This document shows, in pieces, positions 42,786 through 52,010 of a stretch of DNA of 64,000 nucleotides. Within the stretch, counting starts at the first letter, position 1; each line of letters starts with the position of its first letter. The position numbers and the translations under genes were made by a program. The notes below the pieces were generated by a model. The model worked only from the letters and a program-made list of their open reading frames with translations. It searched no databases and was not told where the DNA came from. The stretch is from an uncultured Acidobacteriia bacterium (GTDB lineage: Bacteria > Acidobacteriota > Terriglobia > Bryobacterales > Bryobacteraceae): positions 26,180 to 90,179 of the forward strand of contig CAIVVT010000230.1 in assembly GCA_903909435.1 (NCBI GenBank), written 5' to 3'.

Positions 42786-44864
42786 ATGTGCGCTAGCAGA
42801 GTGAAGGGCATCTATTCACGCCAGTTGAGGAAAAGCACGGGTTGCTTGCTATGGCTTGCCCGGATGTGCGCCCAGGCTTTCAGCGTGTTGCTGCTCGTAT
42901 CGTTCGCATCAGCGAAAGATGGCAAGCCCGTGGCGGATCGGGACCTCACCCAGTCTTCCCTGGAGGAGTTGATGAATATCGATGTAAGCTCCGTGTCCCG
43001 CAAAGACCAGAAGCTCTCCAAGGTGGCTGCCGCAGTATACGTCGTGACCGCTGACGACATCCGTCGCTCCGGAGCCAGCAGCATTCCCGAGGCGCTGCGC
43101 ATGGTTCCCGGCGTTCAAGTGGCGCGCATCGATTCGAGCAAGTGGGCTGTCAGTTGCCGCGGCTTCAGTGGTCGGTTCGCCAACAAGATGCTGGTCCTGA
43201 TCGACGGTCGTTCGATCTACAACGACCTGTACGGCGGAGTGGAGTGGGATCAGTACGACCTGCCTATGGAAGATATTGAGCGGATCGAAGTCATCCGCGG
43301 GCCCGGCGGCACGATGTGGGGCGCTAACGCCGTCAACGGCGTCATTAACATCATCACGCGCCGCGCTAAGGACACCCACGGGCCCATGGTCTCGGTTGGA
43401 ACCGGCTCGGAAGACCTTACCGACAACACCGTGAGATACGGAGGTGCTCGTGGCGACAGTCTCAATTACCGCGCCTGGGCCAAGCAGTTCTCCCGAAACC
43501 ACATGCTCACGTCGCAAGGCGGCGACGCTCGCGACAGTTGGAACCGGACTCGCGGAGGCGCGCGAGTCGATTATGACCTGAGCGCCAAAGACAGCCTGGT
43601 GTTCGACGGGGACCTGTACCAGGGTTCATCGGGTCAACGGATCTATTCGAGTTTCCCCATCCAGGACCCCAGGAGCGCCATCGAGGACCGCTCCTATTCC
43701 TCCGGCGGCTACGTGCTCGGGCGTTGGGACCATAAGGCTACCTCGGACAAGGAAACGGTACTCCAGGTGTATTACAACGAGGAGAATCGGCGCGAGGCGC
43801 CGGCCGAACTGCGATTGAAGACGCTCGATTTCGACTTCCAGCAGCGGTTGCCCGCGTCGAAGTGGCACGATTTGATGTGGGGTTTAGGATACAGGAGCTA
43901 TTGGGACCAGGAGGCGCCTGGAAGGATCGCGAGTTTCGATCCGTCCAATCGCCGCGACGACCTCTACAGTTCCTTTGTTCAAGACGACATCGCGCTTATT
44001 CCCGATCGCCTCGTGTTTTCCGCAGGGGTCAAACTTCAGCACAACGGATTTACCGGACTCGAAGTCCAGCCCAACGCGCGGCTCTTTTGGGAGTTGAAGC
44101 ATAACCACGCAGTCTGGGGCGCCGTTTCACGCGCGGTTCGCACTCCCAACACGCGGGATGTCGATGTCATCATGCACTTCGGGTTGCCGGCCCAAGGACC
44201 GCTGCCGATGTACGGCTTGATGGTGGGCAACAAACAGTCCATTTCGGAGAACCTGGTCGCGTATGAGGCAGGCTACCGCACGCAGCTTGGCAACTTGGTC
44301 GCAATCGATCTTTCGCTGTTCGTGAATAACTACCGGAATTTGCAAAACTTCCAGGCGGGTACCCCTCAAGTCGTGATGACCGCCTCGCCGTACATCCTGG
44401 TACCCATTACTTTCGTGAACACGGGAACGGCACATTCCAGGGGAGTCGAACTCGCCGCGACCTGGAACCTGGCGCCGAAGTGGAAGATCGAATCGAACTA
44501 TTCATGGATGCATACGCGTTCGGATCTGGACCCGCACAATCAACTCGGCGCAATGGGACTCCAGCCGGGCTTCGACCAGATTTACCGGAAACATCAGCTC
44601 TCCGTGCGGTCGAGTTTCGACCTCACCCGCCGCTTGAGCCTCGATGTCACAGCCTACTATATGGGTGCGATGCAGGCGCTGTCAGTCCCCGCATATACCA
44701 GGCTCGACATGCGCGTCGGCTGGCGGGCCAGCGAGCGGTCGGAGATCAGCATCGGCGTTCAAAACATGCTGGAGCCGAGGCACCAGGAGTTCGCCGTGGC
44801 GGACTATGTTGTTGCGTCTCCAGTCAGCCGCTCGATTTACGCACGACTCACCTGGGGCAATTGA
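42786..44864 (+). CDS. TonB-dependent outer-membrane receptor
   Basis: 692 residues. After a signal region (to about residue 43) comes a plug domain: LEELMNIDVSSVSRKDQKLSKVAAAVYVVTADDIRRSGASSIPEALRMVPGVQVARI, GRSIYNDLYGGVEWDQYDLPMEDIERIEVIRGPGGTMWGANAVNGVINIITR. The remaining 500 residues form the beta-barrel, ending in IYARLTWGN with a terminal aromatic region. The plug sequence is close to receptors annotated as colicin I/vitamin B12 type. It is the first gene of a signalling operon whose next gene is YfiR-like, suggesting ligand-dependent signalling rather than, or together with, uptake. Confidence 0.93.
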   Translation: MCASRVKGIYSRQLRKSTGCLLWLARMCAQAFSVLLLVSFASAKDGKPVADRDLTQSSLEELMNIDVSSVSRKDQKLSKVAAAVYVVTADDIRRSGASSIPEALRMVPGVQVARIDSSKWAVSCRGFSGRFANKMLVLIDGRSIYNDLYGGVEWDQYDLPMEDIERIEVIRGPGGTMWGANAVNGVINIITRRAKDTHGPMVSVGTGSEDLTDNTVRYGGARGDSLNYRAWAKQFSRNHMLTSQGGDARDSWNRTRGGARVDYDLSAKDSLVFDGDLYQGSSGQRIYSSFPIQDPRSAIEDRSYSSGGYVLGRWDHKATSDKETVLQVYYNEENRREAPAELRLKTLDFDFQQRLPASKWHDLMWGLGYRSYWDQEAPGRIASFDPSNRRDDLYSSFVQDDIALIPDRLVFSAGVKLQHNGFTGLEVQPNARLFWELKHNHAVWGAVSRAVRTPNTRDVDVIMHFGLPAQGPLPMYGLMVGNKQSISENLVAYEAGYRTQLGNLVAIDLSLFVNNYRNLQNFQAGTPQVVMTASPYILVPITFVNTGTAHSRGVELAATWNLAPKWKIESNYSWMHTRSDLDPHNQLGAMGLQPGFDQIYRKHQLSVRSSFDLTRRLSLDVTAYYMGAMQALSVPAYTRLDMRVGWRASERSEISIGVQNMLEPRHQEFAVADYVVASPVSRSIYARLTWGN

Positions 44865-44873
44865 ACGGGCCGT

Positions 44874-45506
44874 ATGGACACCTCCATGACCACGTCCAAA
44901 GTGTCTGCGAAGGGGCGCCCCGCGTCGGGACGACTCCCTCTCAGGGCTTACATAGGGTGGTTTGCGCTCGTGTTCGGCTTTGTTTCCACGGTGTCCGTTT
45001 CCAGGCTGTGGGCCACCTCTTCGGACGCTTTGGAAAACGAGGTGAAAGCCGCGATGGTCTTCAACTTCACCAAATTCATCGAGTGGCCTACGGCTTCATT
45101 CACGGATAGCAAAGCCCCGTTCGTGGTGGGGCTGTTGGGTGAGGACGACCTGACTCCGTTCTTAGAAGCGGCCATGCGCGAGAAATCTGTGGCGGGACAC
45201 CCTGTCCGCTGCATCAGAATGCAGGCGCACAAGGCCAGTGAGAATTGCCATTTACTCGTGATAGCCCGCTCCGAGCGGAGAAAGGGCGCGGAGATCCTGA
45301 GCAAGTGGCAGCGGTCTGGCGTGCTATCGGTGAGTACAATCGACCAGTTCGTCAAAATGGGCGGGGTCATCGGTATCGTCGTTGAAGACAAGCGCGCTCG
45401 CTTCGAAGTCAATATCGACACTGCTCGCCGCGCGAACCTCAACATCAGCTCAAAACTGCTTCGCTTGGCCCGCAACTTCGAGGATCACATCGGAGGCCTC
45501 CGATGA
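44874..45506 (+). CDS. YfiR-like periplasmic protein (DUF4154)
   Basis: 210 residues with an N-terminal membrane/signal segment (about 24-45). The mature part has [97 protein letters not shown], the full pattern of the YfiR/DUF4154 family. In Pseudomonas, YfiR represses the diguanylate cyclase YfiN from the periplasm. Here it is next to a kinase with a periplasmic CHASE8 domain, a domain type also found in YfiN, so YfiR may act on that kinase. The gene ends overlapping the kinase ATG. Confidence 0.9.
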   Translation: MDTSMTTSKVSAKGRPASGRLPLRAYIGWFALVFGFVSTVSVSRLWATSSDALENEVKAAMVFNFTKFIEWPTASFTDSKAPFVVGLLGEDDLTPFLEAAMREKSVAGHPVRCIRMQAHKASENCHLLVIARSERRKGAEILSKWQRSGVLSVSTIDQFVKMGGVIGIVVEDKRARFEVNIDTARRANLNISSKLLRLARNFEDHIGGLR

Positions 45507-47092
45507 CTGTGCCCTTCCTTAGTGGACGGACTTTTAAGGGGAAATTAACCGCCCTTCTGCTGGTCACGACCACGCTCACGCTGTGCCTCGTCGGCTTAGG
45601 CGTGATTGGGCTGCAATTGCGGTTGTTCCGGATCAGCGCGAGGAGGGAACTGGGGACCATCGCCCAGATCGTGGCGCTGAATAGCACGGCCGCGCTCGCG
45701 TTTAGTGACGCAAAGACGGCCAAAGAGACCTTAACGGCATTGAAGGCCGAGCCCCAAATTGCAGCTGCTACCCTGTACACGGGCGCGGGGACTATACTTG
45801 CCAGCTACTTGCGCGAGGGTGAAACGGTTGCTGGCGTAATCCGTCCGGAGGCCGCAGGGAGCAGGTTTCAGGGCTGGGAACTGTTTCTGTTCTACGACAT
45901 CCCCCTGAACGGGGAGCATGTGGGCAAGCTCTGCCTGAAGCGCGACATGCGCGACGGCCTTTCCAGGGCGCGCGAGTTCGCCCCCGTCATGCTCGGCATT
46001 CTGGCTCTGTGCCTGGGTGTCGCGATGATGATTTCCTCGCGATTTCAGCAGGCCATTGCACGTCCTATCACCGAACTGGCCGAATTGGCGGGAAGGGTGA
46101 CGGTCAGCGAAGACTATTCCCTCCGCGCCAAGAAGATGTCCAACGACGAAATCGGCTTCCTGGTAGACCGCTTCAACGAAATGATGAAACGCATTCACAC
46201 CCGCGACCTGCAATTGCAGGAGGCGCAGGATGAACTGGAAGTAAGGGTGGCGGCGCGCACTTCCCAACTGCGAACTGAGATCGAGGAACGCAAACAAGTC
46301 GAACGGGACTTGCAGGTCGCCAAACGGGCAGCCGAGGAATCGAACCGGGCTAAGAGCGCGTTCCTGGCCAACATGAGCCACGAACTGCGGACTCCCTTGA
46401 ACGCCATCATCGGCTACAGCGAATTGCTGGAGGAAGATGCCGAGGCGGAGCATCAGACTCAGATTGTCGCCGATCTGCGTAAGATTCAGAGTTCCGGGAA
46501 GCACTTGCTGGCCCTGATCGGCGATGTCCTGGACATCTCGAAGATTGAAGCTGGACGCATGACACTGCGCATGGAGCGCGTGGTTGTCGATTCGATCCTC
46601 GACGAATGCGTGACTGCAGTCACACCGTTGGCAGCAAAGAACGGCAACCGGGTTGTACTCGAGCAGGGCGAATCGCCCGGCGAGGTTCTGGTGGACGCGC
46701 TGAAGTTCCGCCAGAGTCTGCTCAACCTGTTGAGCAATGCCTGCAAGTTCACCCAGGACGGAACCATAAAACTGAGAACAGGCTGCGCGCGGCGCGAAGG
46801 CCGGACGTGGGCGGAGTGGAGCGTGGAAGACACCGGCGTGGGCATCGCCCCGGAGCAGCAGGCCCGGCTGTTTCAGTCGTTTACGCAGGTCGATTCCTCT
46901 TACACCCGGAAGCACGGCGGTACCGGACTCGGGCTTGCGATCAGCCAGCGCCTGTGCAATTTGATGGGCGGCGAAGTGCGTTTGGAAAGCGAGCCGGGCA
47001 AGGGGTCCAAGTTCACGATCTGCATACCGCTTGCGCCCGCTGATGGGGCTGCGGCCCGCGAGTCATCGGCCACCGGAGGTTGGGATGCCTGA
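45503..47092 (+). CDS. Membrane histidine kinase with CHASE8-HAMP-HisKA-HATPase
   Basis: 529 residues. A first membrane helix (about 15-38), a periplasmic CHASE8-type domain ([31 protein letters not shown]), a second helix near 155-175, HAMP, a coiled coil ([30 protein letters not shown]), then the phospho-acceptor box [20 protein letters not shown] (His293), N-box [13 protein letters not shown]1 DTGVGIAPE and G2 [10 protein letters not shown]. There is no receiver domain on the kinase itself; two receivers follow in the next genes. It overlaps the YfiR-like gene by four bases, with GGAGG before the ATG. Confidence 0.94.
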   Translation: MTVPFLSGRTFKGKLTALLLVTTTLTLCLVGLGVIGLQLRLFRISARRELGTIAQIVALNSTAALAFSDAKTAKETLTALKAEPQIAAATLYTGAGTILASYLREGETVAGVIRPEAAGSRFQGWELFLFYDIPLNGEHVGKLCLKRDMRDGLSRAREFAPVMLGILALCLGVAMMISSRFQQAIARPITELAELAGRVTVSEDYSLRAKKMSNDEIGFLVDRFNEMMKRIHTRDLQLQEAQDELEVRVAARTSQLRTEIEERKQVERDLQVAKRAAEESNRAKSAFLANMSHELRTPLNAIIGYSELLEEDAEAEHQTQIVADLRKIQSSGKHLLALIGDVLDISKIEAGRMTLRMERVVVDSILDECVTAVTPLAAKNGNRVVLEQGESPGEVLVDALKFRQSLLNLLSNACKFTQDGTIKLRTGCARREGRTWAEWSVEDTGVGIAPEQQARLFQSFTQVDSSYTRKHGGTGLGLAISQRLCNLMGGEVRLESEPGKGSKFTICIPLAPADGAAARESSATGGWDA

Positions 47093-47534
47093 CCACATGC
47101 TGAGAATCCTGCTGGTCGAGGATAACGAGATGAACAGCGACATGCTCTCGCGGCGGCTACGCCGCAGGGGGTTTGAAGTTGTCGAGGCCGCTGATGGGGA
47201 ACAGGCTTGCCTGTCTGCGCGCGAGTTGCGGCCCGACCTGATTCTGATGGACATGAGTCTGCCGGTTATGGATGGGTGCATGGCCACACGCCGCATCAGA
47301 TCATGCCCGGCCACGGCCGGGATTCCCGTGATTGCCCTGACGGCGCACGCTATGGCGCAAGACCGGGAAGTGGCCCTCGGGTGCGGCTGCGACGACTACG
47401 ACACGAAGCCGGTGGATTTGATTCGTCTGCTCCAGAAGATGAACAAGCTGTTGAACGCACAGGCTAGACAGTTGCGGGATGGCGGGGCGCCGGTGGAACA
47501 ACGGCATTTGCGGGAGGACCTTAATGAGTCGTGA
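47085..47534 (+). CDS. Stand-alone receiver-domain response regulator
   Basis: 149 residues: [36 protein letters not shown], phospho-acceptor region [13 protein letters not shown] (Asp56), [10 protein letters not shown] and the conserved Lys in DYDTKPVDL. No output domain, so it is probably a phosphate relay or allosteric partner (CheY-like). ATG 47085 has GGAGG seven bases upstream and overlaps the kinase end by eight bases; an in-frame ATG farther upstream lies within the kinase gene. Confidence 0.92.
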   Translation: MPDHMLRILLVEDNEMNSDMLSRRLRRRGFEVVEAADGEQACLSARELRPDLILMDMSLPVMDGCMATRRIRSCPATAGIPVIALTAHAMAQDREVALGCGCDDYDTKPVDLIRLLQKMNKLLNAQARQLRDGGAPVEQRHLREDLNES

Positions 47535-49674
47535 ACGTTCCGTGCTTGTGGTCGACGATGAAGAGTATAACCGTGATCTCCTGAGCCGCCGGCTGAGACG
47601 CGCCGGTTTCCATGTGGAAGTGGCTGACGGCGGATTGTCGGCTCTAGCGAGACTGCGGCAATGCCAGATTGAGCTGATTTTGCTAGACAGCATGATGCCG
47701 GACATGAGCGGAATTGAGCTCCTCAAATTGCTGCGTGGCACTTACTCGCAATCGGAGTTGCCGGTGATCATGGCTACCGCGATGACAGACAGTGAGCACG
47801 TGGTGGAAGCGCTCCACCTGGGGGCGAACGATTACGTCACGAAGCCCATCGATTTCCCAGTTGCACTGGCGCGCATCCGCACGCAATTGCAGCGTAAGGA
47901 CGCTGAGGAAGCGCTTAGAGTTAGCGAGGACCGCTATGCTCTGGCCGCTCAGGGTGCCAACGATGGCATCTGGGACTGGGATCTGATCAGCGGTGAGGTG
48001 TACTATTCCGCGCGCTGGAAGGAGACGCTGGGCTACCAGGACGACCAGCTTACGAATTCTATTGACGAGTGGCTCGACCGCGTGCACGCCGATGACAAGG
48101 CGCGCTTGCTGGAAGAACTTACTCAATGCCGCCGCAATGGAGGGCCGGCCGAACTGCTGAGTGAGCAGCGCCTGCTCCACACTGACGGAACCTACCGCTG
48201 GACGATGGTTCGTGCAGTTGTGCGCCGTAATCCCGCGGGCTCGGCGGTGCGCATGGCCGGTTCCATGACGGACGTCACGGCCAACAAGACTTTCGACCCG
48301 TTGACCGGCCTGGCAAACCGCGTACTCTTCATCGAACAACTCGGCCGCTGCCTGGAAGCCTGCCGAATCGGCGAGCGGAACCATGCCGCCGTCTTGTTCC
48401 TCGACATGGACCACTTCAAGGTGGTCAACGACAGCCTTGGACATGTTGTCGGCGACCAATTGCTGGTTGAGGCCGCTCGCCGACTGGAGCGGGCGGTGCG
48501 CTCCAGTCGACTGCAACCGGCGTTGGGCGGTCAGGATCTTGTCGCACGTTTCGGTGGCGACGAATTCGCCGTTCTTCTGCAGGACGCTTTGAGTTTGGAA
48601 CAGGCGTCGGCGGTCGCGAGGCGGATCCTCGCCGACTTCCAGGCGCCCATGCAACTCGAAGGGCGCAATCTCAATATCAGCGCCAGCATCGGGGCGGCGC
48701 TGGTCTCGGCCGAGTACCTGGAACCGGCAGACATCCTGAGGGACGCGGATCTGGCCATGTACCGGGCGAAAGCCCAAGGAAAGGGGTGTTGCGTCGCATT
48801 CGATGCGGAGATGCGAACCCGAGCGATGGATCGCATGGAACTGGAATCCGATTTGCGAATGGCATTAGAGCGGAACGAGTTCGTGGTCTACTACCAACCC
48901 AAAGTGGACATGGATGCCGAACGGGTGGTCGGGTTCGAGGCCTTGATACGCTGGCGCCATCCGGTGCGTGGGCTTGTGCCGCCGGACCGTTTCATTCCGA
49001 TCGCCGAGGAAACCGGCCTGATCCTGCCGATCGGCCTGTTCGTCTTGCGGGAGGCCTGCCAGACGATCCAGCAGTGGCAGAACGAATTTCCTTGGAAGCC
49101 GCCATTGGAGGTCAGCGTTAATCTGTCTGTCGTGCAATTCCGTCAGGCGGATCTCGTCGAGCGGGTACGGGAGGTCATCGCCGAATTCGGCCTTGATCCA
49201 GCCCACCTGCAATTGGAGATCACCGAGAGCGTCCTGATCGACGACATGGAACGCGCCATGGCCGTGCTTGCGGCTCTTCGCGAATTAGGTGTTGGCCTGA
49301 AGATCGACGACTTCGGCACGGGCTACTCGTCGTTGAAGTACTTGACCGACCTGCCGTTTGATTCGCTGAAGATCGACCGCTCGTTTCTCAAGCTGATGTG
49401 CGAGGACGAGGGAGCTTCCGAGATGGTTCGCAATATCGTCGAACTCGGCACACGGATGCACATGGAGGTTGTTGCGGAAGGAGTCGAGAATTCAGAACAA
49501 ATGGTCCACTTGCGCTCAATGGGATGCAAATTCGGGCAAGGCTATTTCTTCTCGAAGGCAATCCCCGCCGAGGAAATACGGATTCTGCTGGCGGGCGACT
49601 CTCAGCTTTGGGGAGGTCAGTGGGTTGCCAGAGCGGGTACTTGCGACAACGCTCTCCGGCCGGAGTTAGCCTGA
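47524..49674 (+). CDS. REC-PAS-GGDEF-EAL c-di-GMP regulator
   Basis: 716 residues. Receiver domain at 1-120 with Asp55 (LILLDSMMPDMSG), PAS at about 130-255 (YALAAQGANDGIWDWDLISGEVYYSARWKETLGY), diguanylate cyclase at about 262-440 with an intact GGDEF (344-348), and EAL phosphodiesterase from about 460 with EAL (472-474), VNLS, ITES, KIDDFGTG, LKIDRSF and AEGVENSEQ, so both active sites look complete. No RxxD inhibitory site is seen five residues before GGDEF. Start ATG 47524 has GGAGG upstream and overlaps the receiver gene. It is the likely output of the operon. Confidence 0.95.
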   Translation: MSRERSVLVVDDEEYNRDLLSRRLRRAGFHVEVADGGLSALARLRQCQIELILLDSMMPDMSGIELLKLLRGTYSQSELPVIMATAMTDSEHVVEALHLGANDYVTKPIDFPVALARIRTQLQRKDAEEALRVSEDRYALAAQGANDGIWDWDLISGEVYYSARWKETLGYQDDQLTNSIDEWLDRVHADDKARLLEELTQCRRNGGPAELLSEQRLLHTDGTYRWTMVRAVVRRNPAGSAVRMAGSMTDVTANKTFDPLTGLANRVLFIEQLGRCLEACRIGERNHAAVLFLDMDHFKVVNDSLGHVVGDQLLVEAARRLERAVRSSRLQPALGGQDLVARFGGDEFAVLLQDALSLEQASAVARRILADFQAPMQLEGRNLNISASIGAALVSAEYLEPADILRDADLAMYRAKAQGKGCCVAFDAEMRTRAMDRMELESDLRMALERNEFVVYYQPKVDMDAERVVGFEALIRWRHPVRGLVPPDRFIPIAEETGLILPIGLFVLREACQTIQQWQNEFPWKPPLEVSVNLSVVQFRQADLVERVREVIAEFGLDPAHLQLEITESVLIDDMERAMAVLAALRELGVGLKIDDFGTGYSSLKYLTDLPFDSLKIDRSFLKLMCEDEGASEMVRNIVELGTRMHMEVVAEGVENSEQMVHLRSMGCKFGQGYFFSKAIPAEEIRILLAGDSQLWGGQWVARAGTCDNALRPELA

Positions 49675-49900
49675 ACTAATGGCTGAAATCGGGATCTGAC
49701 TCCCACTCCATCAGTTTAGCCGAGCCGTATCGGTGGGCGACTTGAAGCAAGCTGGGGCAGATGCGGGGCAGGTCGAACGTGGTACCAACCGCGATTATCA
49801 TGCGGCAGTCAACTACGGGATGCGGCACTGCTGATCACGACGGAAAGAATTATGTTGAAAACCCAGCGTGGGGCAGCGAGAGGAACCTGAAGACGTAGAA
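49675..49900. other. Intergenic region with possible gene remnant on minus strand
   Basis: A 41-codon frame on the minus strand (49676-49801) reads MIIAVGTTFDLPRICPSLLQ..., with IAVGTT and GSAKL phrases that faintly resemble the end of NAD-binding folds of the Sir2 type. It has no convincing RBS and no upstream domain. It may be the 3' remnant of a lost gene or chance. Confidence 0.25.
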
Positions 49901-50080
49901 CTAAATTCCAGTCTTGCGCTGGATAGTGGGAGCGGTCTTGGTTCGAACCGTTCCGGCACCACCCGAAGCAGCCTTGCCCGCCGCCGAACCCTTCGAGCCC
50001 TGCGTCTGGGACTTCTGCTTATCCAGCATCGCAAACTCTTTCATTCGCTTCTTGTTGCTGCTGTGAGAGGCTTTTGACAT
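49901..50080 (-). CDS. Small basic hypothetical protein
   Basis: 59 residues (MSKASHSSNKKRMKEFAMLD...), very rich in Lys, Ser, Gly and Ala and without hydrophobic segments. The ATG at 50080 was preferred to an in-frame TTG four codons earlier. It could be a nucleic-acid-associated basic protein. It follows the RRM protein gene on the same strand after a 10-bp inverted repeat, so it may be cotranscribed or separately regulated. No family recognised. Confidence 0.45.
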   Translation of the reverse strand: MSKASHSSNKKRMKEFAMLDKQKSQTQGSKGSAAGKAASGGAGTVRTKTAPTIQRKTGI

Positions 50081-50091
50081 GCATTTAACCA

Positions 50092-50134
50092 AACTGCCCT
50101 TCCAATCCCTTTAGCAGAGACAGGAAGGGCAGTT
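50092..50134. terminator. 10-bp perfect inverted repeat after the RRM gene
   Basis: AACTGCCCTT (50092-50101) and AAGGGCAGTT (50125-50134) are exact complements with a 23-base loop. It lies just after the stop codon of the RRM gene and before the small basic gene, as expected for a terminator or attenuator. No clear T-run follows on the minus strand. Confidence 0.5.
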
Positions 50135-50146
50135 ACGGGAAGATTG

Positions 50147-50446
50147 TTACCAGCGGTTGGAACGGCCACCACCATCGCGACCGCCGCCGCCGCTGCGCTC
50201 GGTCTTTGGCTTGGCGAGGTTGACGTTCAGGGCGCGACCGTCGAGCTCAGCGCCATTCAGGGCGTTGATGGCGGCTTCCGCTTCACGCGAGTCGGACATT
50301 TCCACGAAAGCGAAGCCACGCGAGCGGCCCGTGTCGCGGTCGGTTACCAGGCTGGCGCGTTCAACCGCACCGTGCGCTTCAAAGAGAGAGCGAATCGATG
50401 ACTCAGTCGCACCGAAACTCAAATTGCCTACGAAAATATTGGTCAA
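50147..50446 (-). CDS. RRM-type RNA-binding protein
   Basis: 99 residues. A single RNA recognition motif has RNP2 IFVGNLSF and RNP1 RGFAFVEM, followed by a Gly/Arg-rich tail ([16 protein letters not shown]). This matches small bacterial RRM proteins such as the cyanobacterial Rbp group, which bind mRNA and are often cold-responsive. The start codon is TTG at 50446 with AAGGA six bases upstream; in-frame stop TAA lies three codons further up, so no ATG is available. The 5' region is AT-rich and long (about 250 bases). Confidence 0.9.
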   Translation of the reverse strand: MTNIFVGNLSFGATESSIRSLFEAHGAVERASLVTDRDTGRSRGFAFVEMSDSREAEAAINALNGAELDGRALNVNLAKPKTERSGGGGRDGGGRSNRW

Positions 50447-50703
50447 TGTTTTTCCTTACGATTGAAGGTGGCTAGGCGAGGCTGAATTGAATTTCGGCCA
50501 GGTTGGGCGGAACGATCAAACGCAAGACTAGTCTAGCACGATTCACCTGAGCTATTTTCACAATTAATACCGTACCGGATCGAATTGTTTTTTATTCGCC
50601 GAGTATTTCACCATCCACTGGCCACCCGCCGAACCTACGGCGTCGCGGGCTTTCAGTTGAGTTGGAGCGGCGGCCTGCCGCCGATCCACCAACTCCCGCG
50701 CTT
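50447..50703. other. Intergenic region with hairpin and AT-rich leader
   Basis: A two-part hairpin lies at 50659-50695: outer GAGTTGG/CCAACTC and inner CGGCGG/CCGCCG, just after the stop of the DUF1080 gene on the minus strand, so it is probably a termination or RNA-stability structure. Between it and the RRM gene is an AT-rich stretch with an extended -10-like TGCTAGACT on the minus strand that may start the RRM transcript. Nothing else recognised. Confidence 0.4.
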
Positions 50704-51507
50704 CTAGCGCTCGATGAGCGGTCGCAGCGGACGCCAGTATATGTTGCGATAAGCCACTGGGCCGTGGTCGCCTTGCAGCATCAGTGGGTTCAGCGCCGCC
50801 TCCGGGATTTCCATATGCGCTCGCGTTCCGCCCTCCACCTCGACGTTCGCTTGAACGATCAGGCCGTTGTGGATGACCCGCAGGAATCTGGCGTTAGCCG
50901 TTTTCTTCCCGTTCGTGTCGAACCTAGGTCCCTGGAACCAGATCTGATAGCTCTGCCAGCGGCCCGGGGGCAGGGAAGCATTGACCCGCGGCGCCGAACC
51001 GCCCACGCCCTGTTCATCGATCCAGCGATGGTATATCGCGCCTCCGTCGGACGAGGTCATGGGCTGAATCGACCCGTAGCTATCAAATACCTGAACCTCG
51101 TAGAGGCCGTGAAGATACACGCCCGAATTGGACCCGCGGGCGAGCATGAATTCCAGGTACAACTCCATATCCCCAAACTTCTCATCCGTAACGATGTTGG
51201 CTGTGCGGCCGGTGGGACCGTTCAGCATCCGGTCACCGGGGCCTCCGTGCGCCATCAGGCCCTTCGGGTTGAGCAGGCGCTCATAGTAGATCGCCGATGT
51301 TGTGAACCACTCGCTCTTTACTTTGGGATCCTGGCCATGCCAGCCGGTCAGGTCGTTGCCTTTGAACAGCGGAGTCCAGCCCGGTTCCAATAGTAAGGGG
51401 GCGTCGCCGTGCGCGTCGCCGTCCTGAATTGGAGACGGCGCGTTGGGGCTTTGCGCGAAGCCGGCTACGCAGGCCAATACAGAGAAAATGAGAACTCGTC
51501 GCAGCAT
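50704..51507 (-). CDS. DUF1080 protein (3-keto-disaccharide hydrolase family)
   Basis: 267 residues with a signal peptide (MLRRVLIFSVLACVAGFAQ). The DUF1080 concanavalin-like fold is shown by GWTPLFKGNDLTGWHG, FGDMELYLEFMLARGSNSGVYLHGLYEVQVFDSYG, GGAIYHRW, RWQSYQIWFQGPRF, and LQGDHGPVAYRNIYWRPL. Members cleave 3-keto-glycosides made by Gfo/Idh/MocA dehydrogenases; several such oxidoreductases lie in this window. The enzyme is exported and would act on glycosides or polysaccharides outside the cytoplasm. Confidence 0.9.
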   Translation of the reverse strand: MLRRVLIFSVLACVAGFAQSPNAPSPIQDGDAHGDAPLLLEPGWTPLFKGNDLTGWHGQDPKVKSEWFTTSAIYYERLLNPKGLMAHGGPGDRMLNGPTGRTANIVTDEKFGDMELYLEFMLARGSNSGVYLHGLYEVQVFDSYGSIQPMTSSDGGAIYHRWIDEQGVGGSAPRVNASLPPGRWQSYQIWFQGPRFDTNGKKTANARFLRVIHNGLIVQANVEVEGGTRAHMEIPEAALNPLMLQGDHGPVAYRNIYWRPLRPLIER

Positions 51508-51578
51508 GGGGACATTCTATGCAATGTGCGGGGCGGACGCACACAAAACAGAACGCCTGGGACTTGAGGCCCAATTTG

Positions 51579-51986
51579 CTACGGCGTGGTGATCCACCAA
51601 GTCAAACCAAAGGGATCCTCGACCCCTCCCGAGCGCCCGTACTCCTGGTCGGTAACGGCGCTCACCAACTTGGCGCCCGCCTCGATCGCGCGCTCCACCA
51701 GCGCGTCGGCGTCGTCAACGTAGAGGAATAGGCTCACCGCAGAGCCGCCATATGATGTCGCGCATCGGTATGCCGGCCAACCGGGATTCTCGTCGTGCAG
51801 CATGAGCCTTGAGTTGCCGACTCGGATCTGGGCGTGGCGCACGCGCCCGCCGTCGGTGTGCCGCAACTGCTCTTCGGCCCCGAAGGCGCGCTTGTAGAAC
51901 TCGATCGCTTCGGCGGTGTCGGCCATTGTGATGTATGGCGTGACGGTGCTAAACCCCTCGGGAATAGGCTGGGGCGTTCGACTCAT
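51579..51986 (-). CDS. VOC-family (PhnB/glyoxalase-like) protein
   Basis: 135 residues: GFSTVTPYITMADTAEAIEFYKRAFGAEEQLRH, HAQIRVGNSRLMLHDENPGW, SVSLFLYVDDADALVERAIEAGAKLV and DPFGLTWWITT are typical of PhnB-type vicinal-oxygen-chelate proteins. Their substrates vary and cannot be told here. ATG 51986 has GGAGG three bases upstream of AACC, giving a good start; an in-frame start eight codons earlier is less likely. Confidence 0.88.
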   Translation of the reverse strand: MSRTPQPIPEGFSTVTPYITMADTAEAIEFYKRAFGAEEQLRHTDGGRVRHAQIRVGNSRLMLHDENPGWPAYRCATSYGGSAVSLFLYVDDADALVERAIEAGAKLVSAVTDQEYGRSGGVEDPFGLTWWITTP

Positions 51987-52010
51987 GGTTCCTCCCGGCG
52001 TAAGGCGCAA

